From Firmicutes bacterium HGW-Firmicutes-7 (GTDB lineage Bacteria > Bacillota > Clostridia > Lachnospirales > Vallitaleaceae), in assembly GCA_002841375.1 (NCBI GenBank), contig PGZO01000020.1, positions 1-64,000 of the forward strand: DNA of 64,000 nt. Reading direction: 5' to 3'. A model generated the notes under the pieces. That model did no database searches, had not been told where the DNA came from, and was given only the letters and a program-made list of their open reading frames with translations. Position numbers and translations under genes: made by a program. Below are positions 45,662 to 56,700 of this stretch, one piece after another. The stretch's first letter is position 1, and every line of letters begins with the position of its first letter.

Positions 45662-47364
45662 TCATTACATAGAGAAGGAGAGTTTTTTATGCAAGCATAC
45701 AGTACATTGTCTGAATTAATCACTGCGAGAAAAATTGAAGAAAACAAAGGAATAACATTTATATCTAGCGATATGGATGATTGTTTTATTTCTTATAATA
45801 GCCTATTTAATATTTCCCTTCGTTATTTATATAATATGCAAAAAGCCGGATTTAAACAAGGAGATGAAGTAATTTTCCAAATTGAAGACAACCAAAGATT
45901 TGTCAGTTCTTTTTGGGCCTGTATTTTAGGTGGTATGATTCCAGTGCCAATAACTACGGGATTAAACGATGAACATAAAATGAAATTGTTTAAGATTTGG
46001 GATATATTAAGAGCACCTAAAATCATTTCAACTAAAAAATTTACGGCAAGCATTAACGATTATGCTGAAATAAACCATCTTTTAAATCAAATTAACGAAA
46101 TTAATAGTAGAGTTATAAATGTTGAAGATATTGAAAAATTAGAAGGATATGGAGAAATTGCTGAGGTAAAGAATGAAGACATCGCCTTTATACAGTTTTC
46201 ATCAGGTTCTACCGGTGATCCCAAAGGGGTTATGCTTACAAATAAAAATGTATTGACGAATATAAATGATATTGCTAACAGCACAAAAACGACGAAACAA
46301 GATAATTCACTTAGTTGGATGCCACTGACTCATGATATGGGCTTAATAGCAGCCCATCTTGTTAGTACTTTTGTTGGCGTAAATCAATATCTAATGCCAC
46401 CCCCATTATTCATTAAGAATCCAACACTTTGGCTTGGAAAAGCGCATGAATATAAAGCAACTCAATTATATTCACCAAATTTTGGTTATAAACATTTTCT
46501 AACCTACTATTCACCTGATGCCGCCAAGGATTGGAATTTATCGAATGTTAGAATGATATTTAATGGGGCAGAACCTATATCAATTGAATTGTGTACTAAA
46601 TTTCATGATGAGATGGTTAAGTTTAACCTAAAAAGAAATTGTATGGTAACTTGCTATGGACTTGCAGAAGCCTCAGTTGGAGTAAGTTGTTCTCCGGTAG
46701 GTGAAGAGGCTATTACGATTACAGTTGATCGTAGATGCTTAAACATTGGGCAACAGATACAGATAATGGGTGGTAATGATACTAAAAATAAGCTTACGTT
46801 TGTTGATGTTGGGTATCCTCTTGATCATTGCGATATTAGAATAAGTGATGAAAACAACGAGGTACTAAGGGATGGTTTTATTGGGAGAATACTGATTAAG
46901 GGTGGAAACGTAACAAGTGGCTACTACAATAATAAGGAAGCTACCAATAAAGTAATTTCTAAGGATGGATGGCTTAATACGGGTGATCTTGGATTTGTAT
47001 TAAATGGAAGACTTGTGATCACTGGAAGAGCAAAAGATATAATATTTATCCATGGGCAAAATGTTTATTCACATGATCTAGAAAGAGTTGCTGAGGAGCA
47101 TGAAGGAATAGAATTTGGTAAAGTTGTAGCCTGTGGGACGTTTAGTGAGAAAGATCAAGCTGATGAAATTATTATGTTTGTAGTATATAAGAAAAAAATT
47201 GAAAATTTTATTCCTCTTTACCGAAGCCTAAAAAGTCATATTTTACTCAATACGGGTATTGAAGTTAAACATATTATCCCTGTAAAAAAAATACCTAAAA
47301 CAACGAGCGGAAAAGTTAGACGATATTTATTAAGAGATACCTATGCAAATGATGGATATGAACA
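45659..47364 (+). repeat. Duplicated acyl-AMP ligase segment, copy 2
   Basis: Counterpart of 28470-30175, including the TTACATAGAGAAGGAGA upstream sequence. Beyond the ligase, copy 2 continues into a PCP resembling those of the neighbouring NRPS modules rather than the PCP of copy 1. The recombination edge therefore lies at the ligase-carrier linker. Confidence 0.85.
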
Positions 47365-50300
47365 TATATTAGTAGAGATTAAGCGATTCCTTGAAGCAGA
47401 AGATTTGAAGAAAACCTCTTGTGTGCCACTGAATGAAATGGAAGCTAAGCTTATAGAAATATGGAAAGAGGTACTTGGAATTGAGAAGGTAGGAATAAAT
47501 GACAGTTTTTTTGGTTTGGGAGGGGATTCATTAAAAATGGCTGCTCTTGTTTATCAAATACATAAAGCGTTTCATGTTGAAATGTCTTTAAGTGAACTGT
47601 TCATCCATTCTACAATAAAAGAACTTGAACGTTATATTGGTGAAGCCAAAAAAGAGAAGTATTCATCAATAGAGCCAGTGGAGGAAGAAGAATATTATCC
47701 AGTGTCTTGTGCACAAAACAGAATGTATATATTAAATGCATTAGTAACTGAAAGTACATATTATAATTTGTCGGTAGCTATAATGATATACGGAAATCTT
47801 GACGTGGTAAGGGTAGAAAAATCATTTAAGAAGTTAATGCAAAGGCATGAGGCTCTTCGAACATCTTTTGAATTAATAGATAATAAGCCAATGCAGAAAC
47901 TAAACAAGGATTTAAATTTTAGTTTAAACCAAATTGAGATTAAGGAAGAAAATATAGAAGAATTTATTAAAGAGTTTATTAGACCTTTTAAGTTAAGTAG
48001 TGCACCACTATATAGGGTAACGCTGGCAAAAATAGCTGATGAAAAGCATCTACTTCTAATTGATATGCATCACATCATATCAGATGGAACATCAATAAAT
48101 ATATTATTGAAAGAGTTTTTCGAAATTTACAATGGACAGGAGTTACCTGAGTTAAGGATACAATATAAAGACTTCTCAAAATGGCAGAATAACATTTATG
48201 AGACAGAAACAATTAAGAAGCAGGAAAAATATTGGCTCGAGTCCTTTAAAAATGAAGTACCGGTACTAAATTTTCCAACTGATTATACTAGGCCTGCTGT
48301 AATGAGCTTTGAGGGAAGTTGGCATATATTTGAGATAGACAATAGTCTGACCAAGAAATTAAAGAATCTATCAAAGCAAAAAGGCACAACGATGTTTGGA
48401 ACACTTTTTGCAGCTTTCAACGTACTTCTTGCAAGATTCGCAGGTCAGGAGGACATTGTTGTTGGAATACCTGTAGCTGGCAGAAGACATTCAGATCTTG
48501 AAAATATAATAGGTATGTTTATAAATACAGTACCACTTAGAAGCTATCCTAAAATGGAAAAAACTTTTTCACAATTCCTTGATGAAGTAAAAGTAAGTTC
48601 CTTGGAAGCATTTGAAAACCAAGATTACCAGTTTGATATGATTTTAGACAATCTAAACGTTAAAAGAGAACAAGGCAGAAATCCACTGTTTGATTGTTTG
48701 TTTAATTATTTGAATTTAGATGGGGCAATCAATCAAGATAAAATCTGCGTAGGTGAATTGATGTATTCTCTATATGAGTTTGAAGATCATACTGCAAAAT
48801 TTGATTTGATTTTTTATTTACGTGAAGTAGAAGAAAGGATAAAAATAAGATGTAATTACAGATCAAATTTGTTTAAAGCGTCCACAATAAAATTTATTAC
48901 AGAACAATATATAAAATTACTAGAGGAAATAGAATTAGATGATCATAAGCCGTTGAAAGATTATGATGTTTTCAACAGAAAAGATTTAAAAATAGTGGAA
49001 AACACGATTAGTACATCGAATAGAACTAAAGGTATTCAATGGGAGAGCATTAATATTGAAAGTGAAAAATCGAAAACAGTTGTAGAATTATTTGAGCAGC
49101 AGGCGGCGAAATTTCATGATAATATTGCTGTAAAAAGCGATATAGAAAGCTTGACGTACGGTAAATTAAATATACAGGCAAATCGCATTGCAAATGTAAT
49201 GTTAAGCGTTGGTAGTAAGAAAGCTTTTAATACTGAACGGGTGGCTATATTGTTTGAGCATGGGGCAGATATGATGAAAGGGATACTTGCAGTTTTAAAA
49301 GCTGGAAAGGTGTATGTCGCCCTAGACCCTGAATATCCACATAAAAGACTAAATTATATAATGGAAGATTCGGGAAGTTGCATCTTATTAACGAATAATT
49401 TCAACCTAGCGCTTGCTACTGTGTTAAAACATGAATCAAACATACAAATACATATCGTAAATATTGATGAACTTGGAACAAATTTATCAGAGGAAAATCC
49501 TTGTTGTGAGATAAAATTAGGACAAGCCGCCTACATTATGTACACTTCGGGTTCTACAGGAAATCCAAAAGGAGTCGTACAAAGCCACCAAAATATAGTG
49601 AATCTTATAGGTGGATTTTCAAAGCAAATGAATATAAATCCAACTGATCGGATAGCATTGGTTACATCCTATAGCCATACTGTATCTGTAATAGACATAT
49701 TTAGTGGCTTACTATGTGGTGCTGCTATATATCCCTATAATATAAAATCAGAAGGAAGTATGGAAAAACTGCCTAAATGGTTATTAAAAGAGGGCTTAAC
49801 AGTTTTCCATTCAGTCCCTACGATTTTTAGGTATCTTATAGAAGCGACACCGGAGGATATGGAATTTAACCAAATAACACTGATCATACTTGGCGGGGAA
49901 ACAGTCTACAAGAAAGATGTTGAACTATACAATAAACATTTCCCTAAGGACAGTATTTTTGTAAATCTATTTGGATCATCAGAGATGCTAGTAGGAACAT
50001 CATACTTGTTAGATCAAGAAACGGTAATAACAAGGGATACAGTGCCACTTGGTTATGCTATGGATGGTGTAAAAATATACTTACTAAATGAAAAAGAAGA
50101 AGTTGGCGTGTATGGTGTAGGGGAAATAGTATACAAGAGTGAATATCTTGCGGTTGGATACTGGAACATGAAAGAGAAGACAGACGAATTGTTTGTGAAG
50201 GACTTTGTGACTGGGGAAGGGCGTATTTTTAGGAGTGGTGACCTTGGACGATTGCTACCTGATGGAAGTATTGAATATATAGGGAGAAAGGATTTTCAGT

Positions 50301-52243
50301 TAAAAATAAATGGTAGTCGAGTTGAGCCAGACGAGATAGAAGCAGTTATTAGCGAGATAGATTCAATTCGAAGCTGCGTTGTAAACTTAGTACAAAAGGA
50401 AAACAAGCAAAATTTTTTAGTAGCCTATTATGTATTAAAAGATAAGTTAGCGTTGGATGTAGAAGATATAAAGAAAATGCTAAGATACAAACTTCCAGAT
50501 TACATGGTGCCAACATACTTTATACCACTTAAAGAGCTTCCGCGTACACCAAACGGTAAATTAGATAGAAAAGCTCTTCTAGATATTGATTGTATAGATA
50601 CTGTGGTTGAATATGTTGGGCCTACCAATGAAATACAAGAAAAACTAATAGAAATATGGAAAGATGTATTGAAAGTTGATAAGGTTGGAATCAATAACGA
50701 CTTTTTCGATTTGGGAGGGCATTCCTTAAAAGTGACATCTCTTGTTTACCAAATACATAAAGCGTTTAATGTTGAAATGTCCTTAAGTGAAGTATTTATT
50801 AATTCTACAGTAAAAGAACTTGAACTTTATATAAGGGATGCTGAAAAAGGAAAGTACTTATCAATAGAGCCAGCCCAGGAAAGAGCGTATTACCCCTTAT
50901 CTTCTGCACAGAATAGAATGTATATATTAAATACATTGGATCATGAAAGTACATATTACAATATGCCTGGCGCTATAATGATTCATGGAAATGTTGATGG
51001 GGCAAAGATAGAAGTTTCCTTTAAAAAGTTACTAATGAGACATGAAGCTCTTCGAACTTCATTTGAAGTAGTAGATGACATTCCAGTGCAGAAAATAAAC
51101 AAGGATTTAGATTTTAATATAAAATTTATAATTCTTAAGGAAGAAAACATAAAAGAATTTACAAAAGAGTTTATTCGACCTTTTGAGTTAAGCATTGCAC
51201 CACTATGGAGGGTAACACTGGCAAAATTAGAGGATGAAAAGCATTTGCTTCTAATTGATATGCATCATATTATATCAGATGGAACTTCAATAAATTTATT
51301 AGTAAAAGAGTTATTTGAAATTTACAATGGTCAGGAGTTACCTGATTTAAGGATACAATATAAAGATTTTTCAATATGGCAAAATAAGATTTATGAGACA
51401 GAAATAATTAAGCAGCAGGAAAAATATTGGTTCGATACTTTTAAAAATGAAGTACCAGTTTTAAATATTCCAACTGATTATACTAGACCAAATGTAATGA
51501 GCTATGCGGGAAGTTGGCATAACTTTGAGATTGACGAGGGTCTTACCAAGAAATTAAGGGATTTGGCAAAACAAAGTGGAACAACGATGTTTGTGATCTT
51601 TTTGGCAGCCTACAACGTACTTCTAGCAAGACTTGCAGGGCAGGAGGATATTGTTGTTGGAATACCTGTAGCAGGAAGAAGACATTCAGATCTGGAAAAT
51701 GTCATGGGTATGTTTATTAATACAGTAGCACTTAGAAGCTACCCTCAAATGGGAAAAACATTTTCTCATTTGCTGGAGGAGGTAAAAGTAAGTTCTTTGG
51801 TAGCCTTTGAAAATCAAGATTACCAGTTTGAGATGATTTTAGATAAACTTAAGGTTAAAAGAGATCAAGGTAGAAATCCACTATTTGACACTTTATTTAA
51901 TTATTTAAATTTGGAAGGCGCAATGAGCCAAGAAAAAATCTTTGAAGGTGAATTAATGGTTGCTCCATATGAGCTTGAAGATAATACTGCTAAATTTGAT
52001 ATGACATTTTATTTGCGTGAAGTAGAAGAAACGATAAAAATAAGATGTAATTACAGATCAAACTTGTTTAAGGAGTCAACGATTAAGTTTATTACAGAAC
52101 AATATATCAAATTACTTGAAGAAATACAATTAAATAGTAATAAACGATTGAAAGATTATGACGTATTTAGCAGAAATAATATTGAACCAGCCAAAAACAA
52201 CGTTAGCACATCTAGAAGGGTAAGAAGTAAAAGTATTAAATAG
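45689..52243 (+). CDS. NRPS: acyl-AMP ligase-PCP-C-A(non-alpha-amino acid)-PCP-C
   Basis: 2184 residues. The FAAL-like ligase (1-575) is nearly the same as the one at 28500, but the preceding protein ends in a C domain, so this ligase stands where an elongation A domain would. PCP Ser614. C (about 665-1095) with H795 and D799 in HHIISDG. A (about 1110-1610) has the normal core YTSGSTGNPKG, but the position of the amino-group-binding Asp is Thr1331 (SHTVSVIDIF). By-eye pocket is T-V-I-H-I-G-L-V-G plus Lys. PCP Ser1679. A final C (H1860, D1864) serves the next protein. The A domain should activate an acid without an alpha-amino group, such as an aryl acid. ATG 45689 follows GAAGGAGAG. Confidence 0.93.
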   Translation: MQAYSTLSELITARKIEENKGITFISSDMDDCFISYNSLFNISLRYLYNMQKAGFKQGDEVIFQIEDNQRFVSSFWACILGGMIPVPITTGLNDEHKMKLFKIWDILRAPKIISTKKFTASINDYAEINHLLNQINEINSRVINVEDIEKLEGYGEIAEVKNEDIAFIQFSSGSTGDPKGVMLTNKNVLTNINDIANSTKTTKQDNSLSWMPLTHDMGLIAAHLVSTFVGVNQYLMPPPLFIKNPTLWLGKAHEYKATQLYSPNFGYKHFLTYYSPDAAKDWNLSNVRMIFNGAEPISIELCTKFHDEMVKFNLKRNCMVTCYGLAEASVGVSCSPVGEEAITITVDRRCLNIGQQIQIMGGNDTKNKLTFVDVGYPLDHCDIRISDENNEVLRDGFIGRILIKGGNVTSGYYNNKEATNKVISKDGWLNTGDLGFVLNGRLVITGRAKDIIFIHGQNVYSHDLERVAEEHEGIEFGKVVACGTFSEKDQADEIIMFVVYKKKIENFIPLYRSLKSHILLNTGIEVKHIIPVKKIPKTTSGKVRRYLLRDTYANDGYEHILVEIKRFLEAEDLKKTSCVPLNEMEAKLIEIWKEVLGIEKVGINDSFFGLGGDSLKMAALVYQIHKAFHVEMSLSELFIHSTIKELERYIGEAKKEKYSSIEPVEEEEYYPVSCAQNRMYILNALVTESTYYNLSVAIMIYGNLDVVRVEKSFKKLMQRHEALRTSFELIDNKPMQKLNKDLNFSLNQIEIKEENIEEFIKEFIRPFKLSSAPLYRVTLAKIADEKHLLLIDMHHIISDGTSINILLKEFFEIYNGQELPELRIQYKDFSKWQNNIYETETIKKQEKYWLESFKNEVPVLNFPTDYTRPAVMSFEGSWHIFEIDNSLTKKLKNLSKQKGTTMFGTLFAAFNVLLARFAGQEDIVVGIPVAGRRHSDLENIIGMFINTVPLRSYPKMEKTFSQFLDEVKVSSLEAFENQDYQFDMILDNLNVKREQGRNPLFDCLFNYLNLDGAINQDKICVGELMYSLYEFEDHTAKFDLIFYLREVEERIKIRCNYRSNLFKASTIKFITEQYIKLLEEIELDDHKPLKDYDVFNRKDLKIVENTISTSNRTKGIQWESINIESEKSKTVVELFEQQAAKFHDNIAVKSDIESLTYGKLNIQANRIANVMLSVGSKKAFNTERVAILFEHGADMMKGILAVLKAGKVYVALDPEYPHKRLNYIMEDSGSCILLTNNFNLALATVLKHESNIQIHIVNIDELGTNLSEENPCCEIKLGQAAYIMYTSGSTGNPKGVVQSHQNIVNLIGGFSKQMNINPTDRIALVTSYSHTVSVIDIFSGLLCGAAIYPYNIKSEGSMEKLPKWLLKEGLTVFHSVPTIFRYLIEATPEDMEFNQITLIILGGETVYKKDVELYNKHFPKDSIFVNLFGSSEMLVGTSYLLDQETVITRDTVPLGYAMDGVKIYLLNEKEEVGVYGVGEIVYKSEYLAVGYWNMKEKTDELFVKDFVTGEGRIFRSGDLGRLLPDGSIEYIGRKDFQLKINGSRVEPDEIEAVISEIDSIRSCVVNLVQKENKQNFLVAYYVLKDKLALDVEDIKKMLRYKLPDYMVPTYFIPLKELPRTPNGKLDRKALLDIDCIDTVVEYVGPTNEIQEKLIEIWKDVLKVDKVGINNDFFDLGGHSLKVTSLVYQIHKAFNVEMSLSEVFINSTVKELELYIRDAEKGKYLSIEPAQERAYYPLSSAQNRMYILNTLDHESTYYNMPGAIMIHGNVDGAKIEVSFKKLLMRHEALRTSFEVVDDIPVQKINKDLDFNIKFIILKEENIKEFTKEFIRPFELSIAPLWRVTLAKLEDEKHLLLIDMHHIISDGTSINLLVKELFEIYNGQELPDLRIQYKDFSIWQNKIYETEIIKQQEKYWFDTFKNEVPVLNIPTDYTRPNVMSYAGSWHNFEIDEGLTKKLRDLAKQSGTTMFVIFLAAYNVLLARLAGQEDIVVGIPVAGRRHSDLENVMGMFINTVALRSYPQMGKTFSHLLEEVKVSSLVAFENQDYQFEMILDKLKVKRDQGRNPLFDTLFNYLNLEGAMSQEKIFEGELMVAPYELEDNTAKFDMTFYLREVEETIKIRCNYRSNLFKESTIKFITEQYIKLLEEIQLNSNKRLKDYDVFSRNNIEPAKNNVSTSRRVRSKSIK
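49069..50590 (+). repeat. Duplicated A domain with Thr at position 235, copy 1
   Basis: This adenylation domain recurs at 52264-53770 with high identity (shared TSYSHTVSVIDIFS, GGAAIYPYNIKSEGSMEKL-type stretches and the same pocket residues). It marks a module duplication. Confidence 0.8.
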
Positions 52244-52263
52244 CGGAATATGGAGGAGAAGGA

Positions 52264-53770
52264 ATGCACACAGTAGTAAAATTATTTGAGCAGCAAGTAG
52301 AAGAATTTCAGGAGAGTATTGCTGTAAAAAGCGATATAGATACGCTTACTTATAGGGAATTAAATATACAGGCAAACCGAATCGCAGATGTGATATTAAG
52401 CGATGCTATAATTAAAGCTTTAAATGCGGAACGAGTTGCATTGTTGTTTGAACATGGGACAGATATGATTAAGGGTATACTAGGTGTTTTAAAAGCTGGA
52501 AAGGTGTATGTTGCCCTAGACCCAGAATATCCGCATAAAAGGCTGAATTATATATTGGAAGACTCGGGAAGTTGTATCTTATTAACGAATAACGCTAAAC
52601 TTGAGCTTGCAATAGCGTTGAAAAATGAATCAAAAAATGAAATTCATATAGTAAATATTGATAGGCTAGCACTAAATTTATCAGAGAAGAATCCTTGTTG
52701 TGAGATAGAATTAGGACAAGCTGCTTATATTATGTACACTTCGGGTTCTACAGGAAATCCTAAAGGCGTAGTACAAAGCCACCAAAATATTTCGAATTTC
52801 ACAGGTGCATTTTCAAATGAAATGAATATAAATCCAAGTGATAGGATAGCTTTGTTTACATCCTATAGTCATACGGTATCTGTAATTGATATATTTAGTT
52901 GCTTGATATGTGGTGCTGCGATATACCCCTATAACATAAAATCAGAGGGAAGTATGGAAAAACTGTCTGAGTGGTTGACAGAAGAGGGGATAACTATTTT
53001 CCATTCAGTACCTACAGTCTTTAGGTATCTTATGGATGCGATACCTGACGATATGGAATTTGATCAAATAACGCTGATTATACTTGGTGGAGAATCAGTT
53101 TATAAGAAAGATATTGAACGATACAAAGAACATTTTTCTAAAGACAGCATCTTTGTAAATTTATTCGGGTCATCAGAGGTGCTCATAGGAACATCCTATG
53201 TGGTAGATCAAGAAACAGATCTATCAGGAGACACAGTACCTCTTGGTTATGCTGTGGAAGGCGTAAAAATATATTTGTTAAATGAAAAAGAAGAAGAAGT
53301 AGGCATATATGGCATAGGCGAAATTGTATACAAGAGTGAATATCTTGCAATCGGATACTGGAATATGGAGGAGAAGACAAACGAAATGTTTGTGAAAGAT
53401 TTTATAACGGGAGAAGGGCGTGTTTTTAAGAGCGGAGATCTCGGACGTTTGCTACCGGATGGGAGTATAGAATATATAGGAAGAAAGGATTTTCAGATAA
53501 AAATAAATGGAAATCGCGTTGAGCCAGATGAGATAGAAGCAATTATAAGCGGAATGGTCGGAATTAGAAACTGTGTTGTAACGGTAATAAAAAAGGAAGA
53601 AGATCAGAATTATTTAGCAGCTTATTATGTAGTTAAGGATAAAATGGAGCTGGAAGTAGGCTATATAAAGCAAATGCTTCAAAACAAACTTCCAGATTAT
53701 ATGGTGCCTACATACTTTATACCACTTAAGGAACTCCCGCTTACACCTAACGGTAAAATAGACAGGTGCA
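52264..53770 (+). repeat. Duplicated A domain with Thr at position 235, copy 2
   Basis: Counterpart of 49069-50590. Here a stop codon and new ribosome site occupy the C-A linker, which is continuous in copy 1. Confidence 0.8.
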
Positions 53771-56700
53771 GGCTTCCACAAGCTTATGAAAATAATTCGG
53801 AAAGGGCGTTTGAAGAACCAAGAAATGATATTGAACGGATTCTTCAAAAAATCTGGAAAGAAGTACTTGGCATTGAGCGTATAGGAATAAATGATAGTTT
53901 CTTTGAACTAGGAGGGCATTCCTTAAAGGCGACATCACTTGTATCTAAAATGCATAAAGAGTTAAATATAAAAATTCCTTTTAAGCAAGTGTTTCACACC
54001 CCTTCGATAAAAGAGATTGCCTCATATATAAAAGGTCTTGAAGAAAACAAGTATTCTTCAATAAAAACTACTGAAAAAAAGGATTACTACAACATATCTT
54101 CTGCACAAAAGATGATGTATATACTAAAGCAGATAGAAGGTAACAATACCAGCTACAATGTTCCAATGGCACTTACTATAAATGGAGACCTTGATAGAGT
54201 AAGGTTAGAGGCAGCATTTATATCCCTTATAGAAAGACATGAAACTTTAAGGACATCCTTTGAACTTGTAAAAATGACACCAGTACAGATAATACAACCT
54301 CGTGTTGATTTCAAGTTGGCTTATTTTGAAGAAGAAGAAGCGAATATAACATATATAATAAATGATTTTATACGACCTTTTGATTTAAATAAAGCGCCAC
54401 TATTTAGAGGTGCGCTCATAAAGGTTACTGAATTCAAACATGTACTTTTACTTGATATGCATCATATCATAACGGATGGTACATCGGTTGGTGTGATGGT
54501 TAGAGAAATCAGTGCATTATATAATGGTGAAAATTTGCCTGAGTTAAAGTTACAGTATAAGGATTTCTCTGAATGGCAAAGCGAGATTTTACATACAGAA
54601 GGTATGAAGAAGCAGGAGCAGTATTGGTTAAATATGTTTCAAGATTGTATACCATTATTGGACATGCCAGTTGATTTTAACAGGCCTGAGGTACAAACTT
54701 TTAATGGAACAAGAATTAAATTGATGATCCCTAGTGAAATTGTGGGTAGGATGGAAAACTTGGTAAAAGAATACAGAACCACTTTAAATGTATTAACCTT
54801 TTGTATATATTCTGTTTTGATTAATAAATATAGTGGCCAAGATGATTTAGTAGTTGGAACGACTGTGGCAGCAAGAACTCATAACGACTTAGAGAATATA
54901 ATAGGAATGTTTGTTAATTTTCTACCAGTTAGGTCAAAAATCGATGTAGATAGTACCTTTAAGGAATACCTACTTGGTTTAAATGAACTATTGATGGATT
55001 GTTATGAAAATCAGGAATATCCATTTGATATGATGGTAGAAAAAATGGGTAATAGACTTGATCGTACAAGGAATCCATTATTTGACACAATGTTAATTTT
55101 TCACAGTCAATTTGAATCAATAAAGACATTTCAGGCAAATGGGGTGATTTTTTCTGAGTATGAAATCGAAAATGAGACCTCCAAGCTTGATTTGAAGATG
55201 GATATATATGCAGCTAACGAAGGTGGATTTGAATGTTGGTTAGAGTATAATACGGATCTTTTTAAAGAAGGGTCTATGCAAAACTTGTTGAGGCATTTCA
55301 GGATGATTTTGGAACAAGTATTAAATAACATGGACTTGAAGCTTTCAGAAATTAAGGTTTTTACACCTAAGGGTCAGCAAAGAATTGAAGAAAAAAGGCA
55401 ATTAATTAAAAAGAATCATGATTTAAGCAAGGCTAGAAAATATTGGAAAGATTACTTAAGGGGTTATGACCAAAAAGCGGATTTTCCAAAATATAAAATC
55501 CCAGAAATAAGGGACAACGTAAAATATGATCAATATGAGTTTACAGTTGAAAAGAAGTATATTAACAAATTAGTAGAAGGTAAAAATGAAAATAGTTTGG
55601 ATTTTAATGCTGTATTTCAGACGATTTGGGGTGTTGTACTAAAGAAGTACAATATGACTGATGATGTTGTATTTGGATATGCATTACCGAAGGCACAGCT
55701 TGAAATGAATAATACTGCTGAAAAGAATGAATTATATACACCTATAATCCCAGTTAGATTAAAGCTTGATCAAACTACAAGATTTATAGATGCTGCTAAA
55801 GCCTTAGAACAACAAAATAATTATTCCAAGGCGTATAAAAATATCTCTTTAAAAGAAATACAAGCTTTTTCAGAAATGGAAGAAGAGTTGCTTAGTAATA
55901 TTGTTTGTGTTGAGGAATTTCACCAAGACCATTGCGATTTAAGCGTGCTTCCAATAGTGAATAAGGACCTGGTAGTTAAAATTACATATAACAATCTAAT
56001 TTATCAAAAGGATATTATTCGTTTAATTGCAGATTGCCTGAAGATGGCGATATGCGCGGTTGGGGAAAACCCTCATATATTGCTTCAAGATATAGAAATC
56101 CTTTCAGAAGTGGAAAAGAGAAAACAATTAGTTGATTTTAATAATACAAAAGCAGCGTATCCGTATCATCAAACAATCCATATGTTGTTTGAAGAACAGG
56201 TGGATAACACACCTGATAACATAGCGATTTCCTTCGAAGACAAACTGCTTACGTACAGAGAATTAAATCATAAATCTAATCAACTTGCAAGATTATTAAG
56301 AGATAAAGGTGTTGGACCTGATTGTGTGGTAGGTATTCTGGCAAACAGATCAATAGAAATGATTATAGTCATGCTAGCTATACTAAAAGCTGGAGGGGCG
56401 TACTTGCCCTTAGATCCACAATATCCTCCTGATAGAATAAAGTTTATGCTGGAAGATAGTGGTACACGGATTTTACTGGCGCATAGTGAAATTAGTGAGC
56501 ATATACAATACTCCGGAAACATTATTCATTTTGATGATGCTTTGATTTATAGTGAGGATGGAAGTAATTTGGAAAATATCAACAATCCAAATGATATGGC
56601 GTATGTCATCTATACCTCTGGTACTACGGGAATTCCCAAAGGGGTAATGATTGAACATAAAAATGTTGTTAGACTGATGTTCAACAGCGAAATGCAATTT

